From contig CAYSAG010000203.1 of assembly GCA_964428935.1 (NCBI GenBank), positions 1-9,631 of the forward strand: 9,631 nt of DNA, written 5' to 3'. Shown piece after piece: positions 1-6,254 of this stretch. The stretch comes from JAADHY01 sp964428935 (lineage in GTDB: Bacteria; Planctomycetota; Planctomycetia; Planctomycetales; Planctomycetaceae). Within the stretch, counting starts at the first letter, position 1. Each line of letters begins with the position of its first letter. A model generated the notes under the pieces. The model worked only from the letters and a program-made list of their open reading frames with translations. It searched no databases and had not been told where the DNA came from. The position numbers were made by a program, and so were the translations under genes.

Positions 1-26
1 CGGGTCTTCTTGAGGCGAAAGAACAT
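1..26 (-). CDS. Possible N-terminus of a gene leaving the left edge
   Basis: An ATG at 26-24 on the minus strand opens a frame that stays open to the edge and reads MFFRLKKTR. An in-frame TAA lies six codons upstream (44-42), so if this frame is a gene it must start here or nearly here. The ribosome-site signal is weak: an AGG about five bases before the ATG and an AAGG further out. The opening resembles my memory of the first residues of some IS1634/IS4-like transposases, which often begin Met-Phe-Phe/Val-Arg. Nine residues cannot establish a family, and no terminal inverted repeat was identified. It could be another gene or a chance frame. It is not obviously PyrD, which would be the expected partner of the neighbouring pyrK. 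Confidence 0.3.
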
Positions 27-438
27 GGCGCCTGGCGTGCCTTACGTGGACGCTGCCTCACGGTTACCACCATGACTCTGCCGATCCGAGCTGTCCTCGT
101 GAAGCAAATCCTGCTCATTTCGGCAATACCGCACCCACTTGTTGGCACCATGTTTTGCCGCCGATCGGCTCGCAACGTGCAAAAAACCCGGGATCTTCGG
201 CCCCTTCACTTCAAAACCAGCCGCCAAACTGTAGAAAACGTGCCCAAGCGTTCGGCGACCCGCGTGCCAAGTTCCGAGTTGCAAACCCCGAATTCCGAAC
301 CAGCCGCGGCCACGACGGAGCGTGACCCTCCGGGTTCCGGACACCCTCAAGTAGGTTCGTCGGTCTGGTCTGGAAGCTCGCGCGCCCGGCAGACGCGGGC
401 GCCACGGTCCTCACCGATTCGTCCCGACGCCGCTCGCG
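27..438. other. Gene-poor spacer downstream of pyrK
   Basis: About 410 bases with no convincing gene. A 102-codon minus-strand frame (350-42) has no recognisable domain and is arginine- and serine-rich like other non-coding frames here. The stretch holds a two-copy 21-nt repeat (267-308). A run of six T on the minus strand (186-181) follows a GC-rich CCCGGG and could mark weak transcription termination, but the stem is too short to call an intrinsic terminator. The base composition of 100-250 looks a little less GC-rich than the flanking genes. No tRNA-like T-loop was found. Confidence 0.55.
267..308. repeat. Two-copy imperfect 21-nt direct repeat
   Basis: Two units, 267-287 and 288-308, both begin CC-A/G-A-A/G-TTCCGA; 10 of the first 12 bases agree. 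The period is 21 bases, and in one plus-strand frame it reads as heptads ending in Ser-Glu-Leu/Pro. From memory, longer arrays with this look (Ser-Glu-Leu-Arg-Thr-Pro-Asn type translations around GAATTC-like cores) occur in spacers of planctomycete and related genomes. Only two copies are seen here, so it may be a remnant or a coincidence. Confidence 0.4.
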
Positions 439-1311
439 TCAAAACAACACCCGGTCGGCCGGAAAGACCGGCCCGTCCACGCACACTCGGCGGTAGTCCC
501 AGTCGCCCTGGTCGGTTCGAATGCGGGCGACGCAACTGAAGCAGGCGCCAATGCCGCAAGCCATTGGGGTTTCGAGCGAAACCCAGCACGGCAGGTTCGC
601 CTGCCGAGCAATTTCGCTCGCGGCAGCCATCATTGGCTCCGGCCCGCAGCAGTAGATTCGGTCGGGACGTTCGCCCTGTTGCAGACGTTCCGTCAGCAAC
701 TGACTGACCAGTCCACGAAACCCCGCCGAGCCGTCTTCGGTCGCCACGTGCACTTCGACGCCCACGCGTTCGAAGTCCGTCACGCCGGCCAAGCGGTCCG
801 CCGAGCGAACTCCGTACAGCAGCGTCACCTTTTCGGCAGGCTGCTTCACCGCTCGAGCCGGTCGACCGTAGCGACGCAGGCCCAGAGCTTCGCGAGCCAC
901 GGCCAGGAACGGCGTCTGGCCAATTCCTCCGGCCACGCACAGCAGGTGGCCGCCTTCCGGCACCGGAAACCCGTTCCCAAGCGGCCCCCAAACCTCGACC
1001 GGGTCGCCGGGCTTCCACGAAGGCATGAGCCGGGTCAGCTTTCCCACCACCAAGTAGCCGAACTCCACGCCTGCCGGACGACCGTCTTCTTCGAAGACGT
1101 CGAACAACGCAAACGGTCGCCCCAGCAATGGGTCTGCCGTTCCTGGAGCTCGAACCATGAAAAATTGTCCCGGCAGAATGCGTTCGGCCACCTCCGGGCA
1201 GCGCAGGCGAAGTCGGAACGTGTCGCGAGCCATGGGCGACTGGTCGACCACCGTCGCTCGAACGCAGACCGGCGCGGCGTCGGCCGGCGCCGGCGTTCTG
1301 TGTTCCACCAT
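439..1311 (-). CDS. pyrK: Dihydroorotate dehydrogenase electron-transfer subunit PyrK
   Basis: This 290-residue flavo-iron-sulfur protein would pass electrons from the catalytic PyrD subunit to NAD+, letting class 1B dihydroorotate dehydrogenase make orotate for pyrimidine synthesis in the cytosol. The N-terminal FAD-binding barrel (about 15-115) contains RPFALF at 65-70. A ferredoxin-reductase-like NAD domain follows, with AGGIGQTP at 127-134 and CGPEPMM at 222-228. The C-terminal [2Fe-2S] site has Cys252, Cys257, Cys260 and Cys277, in the PyrK-typical CGIGACFSC and VCVDGPVF contexts. That signature separates it from general ferredoxin reductases. It is longer than the roughly 256-residue Bacillus protein, partly through an insert near 143-160. 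The ATG at 1311-1309 has GGAGA eight bases upstream. The pseudouridine synthase gene lies 220 bp upstream. No pyrD follows within the 438 bp to the edge, so the usual pairing is not seen here. Confidence 0.93.
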   Translation of the reverse strand: MVEHRTPAPADAAPVCVRATVVDQSPMARDTFRLRLRCPEVAERILPGQFFMVRAPGTADPLLGRPFALFDVFEEDGRPAGVEFGYLVVGKLTRLMPSWKPGDPVEVWGPLGNGFPVPEGGHLLCVAGGIGQTPFLAVAREALGLRRYGRPARAVKQPAEKVTLLYGVRSADRLAGVTDFERVGVEVHVATEDGSAGFRGLVSQLLTERLQQGERPDRIYCCGPEPMMAAASEIARQANLPCWVSLETPMACGIGACFSCVARIRTDQGDWDYRRVCVDGPVFPADRVLF

Positions 1312-1531
1312 TGGTGCCGTCTCCGTTGCAAGCCCAGCTCAACTGGCACGCGCGGCTGGCCAGACCGCGGCCAGCCTGAGCACTCACCGACCGTCTGTGA
1401 GCCCGACAGCCCGGACCACGGCAGCCGGAAGGCCGGCGGCCGGCACGACAGCCACGGCTTTGGGCAGACGAGCGTTTCGCCTCGCCGCAGCCACTTCCAG
1501 CGCCGGTCCAGACAGGGCTCCCGCTGGCTCG

Positions 1532-2371
1532 CTACTTTGAGCCCTTTGACGAGCCAGGCTTGGACCGGCCAGACCGTCGGCGAGTCTGCGCGGCTGCCTC
1601 GCGTCGGGCGCACAGGTCTTTCAACGCCTGCACTTCTTTCGGCTTGAGCGGCCGGTAGTGTCCGACCGGCAGCCGGCCCAGCCGCAGTGGCCCGAAGGCC
1701 ACACGCTGCAGCCACATCACTTTGTGACCCACTCGAGCCAGCAGGCGACGAATTTCCCGGTTCCGCCCGGTCGTCAGCGTCAGCTCCAAGTAGCAGCTCT
1801 TGCCGCGAGTTCCCAGCCGCCGCACGCTCTGGACCCGGAACTTGCCGTCCGAAAAGTACAGCCCCTGCTTCAGCTTTTTCAGCGTGTCGCCCGTGGGAAT
1901 GCCGGCCACCTGCACGCGGTAAGTTCGAGGAATGCGGTAGCGTGGGTGAGCGAGGCGGTTGGCCAGGTCGCCGTCGTTGGTGACAATGAGCAGCCCCTGA
2001 CTGTGCTCGTCCAGCCGCCCGACCGTGAACAGCCGCGGCCCGTCCGGCGGGAACAAGTCAATGACCCGAGGCCGTCCGCTGGGGTCACGGTTCGTGCACA
2101 AGACCCCCGGTGGCTTGTTCAACATGTAGTAGACTTTTCGCTCCAGCCGAATCGGCTCGCCGTCGACAGCAATCGACTGCTTGGCCGGGTCGACTTTTAC
2201 ACCCAGCTGGTCGACCACTTGGCCGTCCACCGTCACGCGTCCGGCCAGAATGTACTCTTCGCACTCACGGCGCGAACCGATTCCGGCCGCAGCCAGCACC
2301 TTCTGCAGACGCTGCGGACCGCTCGGCAGTTCAGAAGCCGACGGGCTCGTCTTGGACCGACGTTTGGGCAT
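1532..2371 (-). CDS. rluB: rRNA pseudouridine synthase, RsuA/RluB family
   Basis: This cytoplasmic enzyme of 279 residues isomerises a uridine to pseudouridine in ribosomal RNA. An S4 RNA-binding domain occupies about 19-63 (RLQKVLAAAGIGSRRECEEY at its start). The catalytic domain has the family motif GRLDEHSQGLL at 118-128, with Asp121 as the nucleophile, followed by TNDGDL. The conserved GRNREIRRLL sits at 202-211. LNKPPG at 84-89 is also typical. A basic Arg/Ser/Lys-rich tail covers about 256-279. Homology favours the RluB branch (23S rRNA), but RsuA or RluE-type specificity cannot be excluded from motifs. The chosen ATG (2371-2369) begins a lysine- and arginine-rich stretch just before the S4 domain. 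The frame is open further upstream, with in-frame GTG codons, and the Shine-Dalgarno signal is poor, so the start is moderately certain. The upstream 490 bp is gene-free and rich in inverted repeats. Confidence 0.92.
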   Translation of the reverse strand: MPKRRSKTSPSASELPSGPQRLQKVLAAAGIGSRRECEEYILAGRVTVDGQVVDQLGVKVDPAKQSIAVDGEPIRLERKVYYMLNKPPGVLCTNRDPSGRPRVIDLFPPDGPRLFTVGRLDEHSQGLLIVTNDGDLANRLAHPRYRIPRTYRVQVAGIPTGDTLKKLKQGLYFSDGKFRVQSVRRLGTRGKSCYLELTLTTGRNREIRRLLARVGHKVMWLQRVAFGPLRLGRLPVGHYRPLKPKEVQALKDLCARREAAAQTRRRSGRSKPGSSKGSK

Positions 2372-2863
2372 TGAGGTTCTCAGCACTCGAACGACACCGA
2401 CACGGGTTTGGCCGTTCCAACGGCCTTTGGTCCAACCGACCAACCTCGTTCCGCCGCGACCGTGTCGTTCGCCGTCTGCCGACGGTTTTCGAGGCACCAG
2501 ACGCACCGAGCGTGTCGGCGTGACCGGTCTTTCCGACACGCCCGTTTGGCCAAAGACGTGGGTCAAACCAGCGAGCTTGAACAGGACGCACTTGGCCTCG
2601 TGCCCGGTCGTGCCCCGGGCCAGCACAGCGTGGCCGCTGCGCCGCAGTTCGCTCTTCGCCACGCCTCTGTGAACAGCCACCACACCACACCGACCGGGCA
2701 GCGCAACAAGCCACTCGGCAGCCGCCGGGCAGGACCGTCCGGGCACGCCCCAGTGCCTGGGCGGTAAGTCTACACCTCGACAGTCCAAAAGGGAACGGCT
2801 CGGTCGACCGTTTGTCGGTCCAGTCGACTCAGCGGGCGTGCCCGTCCGCCGCGAGACATTCGG
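2372..2863. other. Gene-free spacer rich in inverted repeats
   Basis: No frame on either strand looks like a gene; all are arginine-, proline- and serine-rich with no motif. The part next to the pseudouridine synthase start (2398-2541) is packed with inverted repeats and is listed separately. Further out are a perfect palindrome TTTGGCCAAA (2545-2554), a stem GCCCGG/CCGGGC (2602-2607 with 2615-2620), and GC-rich stems around 2745-2764. After the aldo/keto reductase stop the minus strand has a CGGTCGACCG palindrome followed by GAGCCGTTCCCTTTT (about 2812-2788), which is at best a weak terminator. Confidence 0.55.
2398..2541 (-). ncRNA. Candidate structured leader upstream of rRNA pseudouridine synthase
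   Basis: Five perfect inverted repeats lie in 144 bases. CGACACGG (2398-2405) pairs with CCGTGTCG (2460-2467) and encloses two hairpins: GGCCGT/ACGGCC (2410-2415 with 2420-2425, loop of four) and TTGGTC/GACCAA (2427-2432 with 2438-2443, loop of five). Beyond it lie CCGTC/GACGG (2472-2476 with 2481-2485, loop of four) and a nine-base stem GCGTGTCGG/CCGACACGC (2510-2518 with 2533-2541). Read on the minus strand this would be a leader ending 26 bases before the ATG at 2371. Read on the plus strand, the CCGTC/GACGG hairpin is followed by TTTT, as in a short terminator. Strand and function are inference. Stems form easily in GC-rich DNA, so this is a candidate only. Confidence 0.25.
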
Positions 2864-3883
2864 CTACACGACCGGTCCGTGGCGAGGTCCCCACTGCGGC
2901 GCCAGTTGCTTGCCCAGCCGCTCCAGCTCGTCTTTCTCGGCCGGCTCCAGCGGCCGGAAATTGCGGACCATTTGGACATTTCGTCGGAGCTGGTCCGGCG
3001 TGTGCACACCAATGACCAGAGTGGCCACGCCGGGCAGCCCCAAGGCGTAGCGGACCGCCAGTTCCAGCCGGTTCGGTTCCACGTACGGCCCTGGGTTCGG
3101 CTTGACGGCCGCTCCAAACCCACCGCGCATGCCTCCGAAAACCTTCATGGCCGCCACGCCCAGGTTCAGCTGGTTCGCCACCGGCAGCACTTTCGTTTCG
3201 AAACCGTAGACGTACCGGTCGACGAAGTTCATGGCCACCATGACCACGTCGACGTGTCCCGACTTCAGCACGTCGGGAAAGGCGCCCGGGCGTGAGTGTC
3301 CCGAGACTCCAATGAACCGAGCCGTGCCTTTTTTCTTTTGCTTGAGCAGGTACTCCAGTGCCCCGCCGGGGGCCGTGGCCGTCGCCACGTTCCGGTTGCC
3401 CAAGCTGTGGAGGTAGACCAGGTCGACGTGGTCGGTCTTCAGCAGACGCAGCGACGTCTCGAACGACCGTTGTGCCTGCTCGGCCGTGTCCGCCCAAACT
3501 TTCGTCGTCAGGAAGACTTCTTTGCGGTGCCGTCCCAGCGCCCGACCAATGGCCTCCTCGGCCTTGTTGTAGTTCCGCGCCGTGTCGACGTACGTCACCC
3601 CCAGGTCCAACGCTGTGTGGACCAGTTCGACCAGGTCCTCGACGCTGACGGCCCGACACATTCCCGACGGCCACGTGCCCAAAGCCAGCGTCGGCACCTC
3701 GACACCGGTGCGGCCGAGCGTTCGAGTTGGAAGCGGTCCGGCACTGACCGGCTCCGCGGCACGCACCACCCGGCCGCCCAACAGCACCCCGGCCACGGCC
3801 AGCCCGCCGCGCCGAACGAACCGCCGACGGGAAATGCCTGAGCGACCCGAACACTCACGCTGTCGATTCGTGTCTCGCTGCAC
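2864..3883 (-). CDS. Tat-exported aldo/keto reductase
   Basis: This is an NAD(P)H-dependent oxidoreductase of the aldo/keto reductase family, 339 residues, predicted to be exported folded with its cofactor through the Tat system. The signal has the twin-arginine motif SRRRF at 18-22, a hydrophobic stretch to about 37 and a likely cut after VRA (residues 40-42). The mature barrel starts near RTLGRTG (54-60). The catalytic tetrad is complete: Asp100 and Tyr105 in DTARNY, Lys128 in TTKVW, and His159 in YLHS. A late IGVHTPDQLRRN segment fits the cofactor-binding end of the barrel. The substrate is unknown. I chose GTG at 3883-3881 because AGGAGG lies eight bases upstream. The longer frame to an ATG at 4066 would bury the Tat signal behind about 60 unconserved residues. 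Upstream lies the 851-bp divergent gap. Confidence 0.9.
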   Translation of the reverse strand: MQRDTNRQRECSGRSGISRRRFVRRGGLAVAGVLLGGRVVRAAEPVSAGPLPTRTLGRTGVEVPTLALGTWPSGMCRAVSVEDLVELVHTALDLGVTYVDTARNYNKAEEAIGRALGRHRKEVFLTTKVWADTAEQAQRSFETSLRLLKTDHVDLVYLHSLGNRNVATATAPGGALEYLLKQKKKGTARFIGVSGHSRPGAFPDVLKSGHVDVVMVAMNFVDRYVYGFETKVLPVANQLNLGVAAMKVFGGMRGGFGAAVKPNPGPYVEPNRLELAVRYALGLPGVATLVIGVHTPDQLRRNVQMVRNFRPLEPAEKDELERLGKQLAPQWGPRHGPVV

Positions 3884-3891
3884 CTGTCCGT

Positions 3892-3897
3892 CCTCCT
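3892..3897 (-). promoter_or_regulatory. Ribosome binding site fixing a GTG start
   Basis: AGGAGG on the minus strand sits eight bases before GTG at 3883-3881. It is the strongest Shine-Dalgarno sequence noticed in the window, and it decides the start of the aldo/keto reductase in favour of GTG over the ATG far upstream at 4066. Confidence 0.75.
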
Positions 3898-4291
3898 CTG
3901 TTCTTTCTGTGCCAGTTTCGCGTGAAGTAGCTCCTGCTGCCTTTTCCGCGAGGCCCACAAGCTGGTTCCGGTTCAGCCCGCCAGCGCCGCTTCGCTTGCC
4001 ACGCCGGTGCGAAGCCACTTTTTCGCGACGTCCGAACAGACACCCCGGACGCTCCAACTCGCGCAAAGGCTCGAGCTGCCCAGCAGCGCTTCGGCATTAC
4101 GCTACCGTTTGGTCGATCGGCGAACAAGCTTGGCGCGAAGCGAGCCGACGGCGTCGGCGAGCACACCGCGAACGGGACGGGACGGTCCGCAGCCTCTCGG
4201 TACGGCCGCCGCTCGACGCGGCCACGGGACGTCCGCCGCGTGGCCGCCGAGTTCGACTGCTCACACTCAGCGACCGGCACGCGTCGCCTCT

Positions 4292-4339
4292 GACAGACGG
4301 CCGGTTCGCCGTCGTGTCGGACCGGCCGGCTGGCCGGTC
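4292..4339. other. Two adjacent GC-rich hairpins
   Basis: Hairpin one: GACAGACGGC (4292-4301) pairs with GCCGTC and TGTC (4308-4313 and 4315-4318), giving ten pairs with one bulged G at 4314 and a six-base loop. Hairpin two: GACCGGCC (4320-4327) pairs with GGCCGGTC (4332-4339) across the loop GGCT. They are separated by a single base. No T-run follows on either strand, so they are not ordinary terminators. They could form part of a structured RNA, a protein-binding site or a small repetitive palindromic element. The role is unknown. Confidence 0.35.
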
Positions 4340-4734
4340 AAGTCGTCAAAACCGAAAGAACCGACAGGTTGCTTTTGGTCGTGACGGGCTGCAGTTCCGC
4401 CAGAACAGCCTCGTCTTCTTGGAAAATTTTTTGCCCCTCAGCGGGCGTGGGCGAGCGGCGTTGGCGGGCAACCTAGAGTTTCCATGCTGCAACGTGGCCG
4501 TGGCGGAACGGAAGTTTCCGCGGAGCGGCTTTGCGGCTGCCGACCGGCGCGACGGCCGGTGGGCGGAAGGCTGCGCCGAGCGAGTCGCCGAAGCGGTCGG
4601 CGTCGAGCGGCGCGGACGCGGCAGACGACGCGGGTCGTCGCCCCTTTGGCCGGCCGTCGACGGCAGTCGCCCGGGCGGAGTTCTCAGCGCCGTCTGCAAC
4701 AGCCGCTCCTGACACCCAGGCTGGGGAACCGACC

Positions 4735-5295
4735 ATGCTGGTGAAAAAAAGAACGCGAATGACGGCCAAGCAGTCGCGGACCGCACAGCGTGTTCTGGAC
4801 AGCTTGGAGCGTTGGGAAGCTCGCTTTCGCGGGCTGACGGTCGAGCGCAGGCGTCACCGGCGTGTGCCTTACCGGACGGTCGTCACCATTTACGTGCCGG
4901 ACATCAGCGGCCTGCCCGGCGTCTACAGCGACGCCATTGACGTCTGGGCTCGGAACCTTTCGCAAAGCGGCTTGTGCTTCGTGCACCCGACCCGCCTGCG
5001 CAGCCACGACGTGGTCATCGCTCTGAACCCGGACAGCGACCGACCCATGCTGTTCGAGGCAATGATTGTTCGGGTCCGCGAGGTTTACGACGGGTACTGG
5101 GAGCACGCGGTCGTGTTTTCGGCTCGCGTGGACCACCCTGCGGCCGGTCCGGCCCAATTTGGTGCAGTCGACCGCGAGCAGCCCGCCGGGCCGTCTCATT
5201 GGATGCCCGTGGGCGACGAGCCGGAAGGGCTGGCGGACGGTGCGTTTCAGTCCGTGCGCGTCGACACGCGTGCGGCGTCGGCGACGTGCCTGTGA
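4735..5295 (+). CDS. PilZ domain protein, probable c-di-GMP receptor
   Basis: The 186-residue cytoplasmic protein has the two signatures of a cyclic-di-GMP-binding PilZ domain. RRVPYR at 42-47 fits the RRxxxR clamp. Asn74-Leu-Ser76-Gln-Ser-Gly79 fits the D/NxSxxG loop, with Asn in place of the commoner Asp. The domain runs from about 37 to 137. A lysine/arginine-rich N-terminal helix precedes it, and a weakly structured, proline- and glycine-containing tail of about 50 residues follows. There is no signal peptide, membrane segment or attached output domain, so it would act by binding a partner such as the motility, adhesion or polysaccharide machinery; which one is unknown. The ATG at 4735 has GGGGA seven bases upstream. 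The frame is open back to 4531, but the extra residues are low-complexity Ala/Ser/Arg and are rejected. The CBS gene follows 239 bp downstream on the same strand. Confidence 0.85.
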   Translation: MLVKKRTRMTAKQSRTAQRVLDSLERWEARFRGLTVERRRHRRVPYRTVVTIYVPDISGLPGVYSDAIDVWARNLSQSGLCFVHPTRLRSHDVVIALNPDSDRPMLFEAMIVRVREVYDGYWEHAVVFSARVDHPAAGPAQFGAVDREQPAGPSHWMPVGDEPEGLADGAFQSVRVDTRAASATCL

Positions 5296-5534
5296 CGGCC
5301 GACCGGCGGTAGTGGTCGGCTTCCGGGTGAAGCGTGGCGTCCGCTCGGCGCCGGCGAACCGTGGAGGCCTGTCAGCGGGACGGTCGAGGCGGGCGAGAAG
5401 TCCAGAGACGGAACTTGCGAAGAGGTAAACGGTCGAGACGGAGACGAGCAGGACGCGAGCGGCCGAATTGCGTCGGTCAGTCACCGAGTGTCGGGGGAAA
5501 AGGTCGCGAGTCAAACAGTGGGCTGGGGGAAGCC
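5296..5534 (+). promoter_or_regulatory. Purine-rich intergenic leader before the CBS gene
   Basis: This 239-bp spacer has no gene. From 5361 to 5530 the plus strand is about two-thirds purine (115 of 170 by hand count), with many GAGACG and GCGAG words. ACGGTCGAG occurs twice, at 5380-5388 and 5429-5437, each followed by related GA-rich sequence. It may be the untranslated leader of the CBS transcript, or shared mRNA between PilZ and CBS. No promoter pair or terminator was recognised. Confidence 0.3.
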
Positions 5535-5996
5535 ATGACGGGAACTGCCAGTTGCGAGACTGGTCGTCCAAGTCTGTGTCAGCTCCGCGTTGCCGACCTC
5601 ATGCAAATTCAGGTCCATTCGGTGCACAAGGAGGCGCCGTTGATTCGAGCGGCGCGGCTGATGGGTGAGCACAACATTCGCCACTTGGTCGTGACGGACA
5701 CATTCGGACGTCCAATCGGCGTGTTCTCCGAACGGGACATGCTGCGCTACATTGCCTCGTGCTCGGCCCGCGGCGAAATCGTCCCGGGACGCGTGCCGGT
5801 GGAGGAGGTCATGACCGAGTCGCCCATTACGGTCTCGCCGTCTGCGTCCCTGCCCGAGGTCGCCCGCCTGCTCGCTCAGCACAAGATTGGTTGCGTGCCG
5901 GTCACCGACCGCGAGGGAACACTGGTCGGCATTGTCTCGGTGGTCGACGTACTGCGTGCCGTCGCTGAAATGGAAAACGGCAGCGAAGCGAGCTGA
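5535..5996 (+). CDS. Two-CBS-domain protein
   Basis: This 153-residue cytoplasmic protein consists almost wholly of a tandem pair of CBS domains (a Bateman module). The first runs from about 18 to 75, with VADLMQ at its start and GRPIGVFSERDMLRY at 58-72. The second runs from about 90 to 146, with VEEVMTESPITVSP and later GTLVGIVSVVDVLRAV at 128-143. Such pairs bind adenine nucleotides or S-adenosyl compounds and switch a partner protein; stand-alone versions act in trans. The ligand and partner here are unknown. The ATG at 5535 has GGGGGA four bases upstream, and conserved sequence begins about 18 residues in; upstream frame sequence is Arg-rich and not gene-like. It follows the PilZ gene on the same strand and faces the STAS gene tail-to-tail across 258 bp. 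Confidence 0.88.
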   Translation: MTGTASCETGRPSLCQLRVADLMQIQVHSVHKEAPLIRAARLMGEHNIRHLVVTDTFGRPIGVFSERDMLRYIASCSARGEIVPGRVPVEEVMTESPITVSPSASLPEVARLLAQHKIGCVPVTDREGTLVGIVSVVDVLRAVAEMENGSEAS

Positions 5997-6254
5997 CGCG
6001 GCCCTCGACGTTGAACCGAGTTCCGCAGCTTTTCGGAGCCAGCAGGCCGGCAGCCAGCAACCGCTGCCCCGCAGCTCCGTCTGTGCTGCCCCCGCGTCTC
6101 CACCCACCGCCAAGTCGGCCTGCAGCCGTCCCGGGCCGACCGGCCTTGGCACCCGCCGCGTTTTTCCGACGACCGCAGCGTCACATCCGGTTTCGGCCAG
6201 CCCTGTACGGGGCCCGCCGTCCGCGACTGCCAGCGGCGTCACGCGCTCCGCCCC

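Larger units (their letters stand above)
3884..4734. other. 851-bp gene-free divergent region
   Basis: It lies between the divergently transcribed aldo/keto reductase and PilZ genes. No frame has a recognisable motif or gene-like composition. It holds two adjacent GC-rich hairpins (4292-4339, listed separately), a GTTC-N5-GAAC inverted repeat inside a near-symmetric 16-base context (4391-4409), and an isolated AT-rich island GGAAAATTTTTTG (4421-4433) that could belong to a promoter. No -35/-10 pair with good spacing could be read. It should contain promoters for both flanking genes. The length is large for two simple promoters, so it could also hide a small RNA or a decayed gene. Confidence 0.5.

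Noticed and set aside
142..159. Sigma-54-like TTGGCAC ... TTTGCC sequence on the plus strand
   Set aside because: Spacing between the GG and GC elements is one base too long, and no plus-strand gene lies downstream.
42..350. 102-codon minus-strand frame downstream of pyrK
   Set aside because: No motif, gene-like composition or good ribosome site; its sequence overlaps the repeat units and reads as spacer.
347..1387. 346-codon minus-strand frame over pyrK
   Set aside because: Arg/Gly/Ser-rich shadow of the PyrK frame, which carries all the conserved motifs.
679..1647. 322-codon plus-strand frame opposite pyrK
   Set aside because: Antisense shadow in GC-rich DNA, with no recognisable domain.
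2472..2489. Intrinsic terminator CCGTC-TGCC-GACGG-TTTT on the plus strand
   Set aside because: The stem is only five pairs with four T, and no plus-strand gene lies upstream; kept only as part of the inverted-repeat cluster.
3884..4066. N-terminal extension of the aldo/keto reductase to an upstream ATG
   Set aside because: It would place about 60 residues before the Tat signal; GTG at 3883 has AGGAGG at ideal spacing.
4394..4406. LexA-type SOS box
   Set aside because: The arms are GTTC then GAAC, the reverse of the GAAC-N4-GTTC order of Gram-positive-type LexA boxes, with a five-base gap.
3582..4712. 376-codon plus-strand frame across the divergent gap
   Set aside because: Overlaps the aldo/keto reductase start antisense, low-complexity Arg/Ser/Pro composition, no motif.
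4531..4734. N-terminal extension of the PilZ protein
   Set aside because: The extra 68 residues are low-complexity; the ATG at 4735 has a good ribosome site just before conserved sequence.
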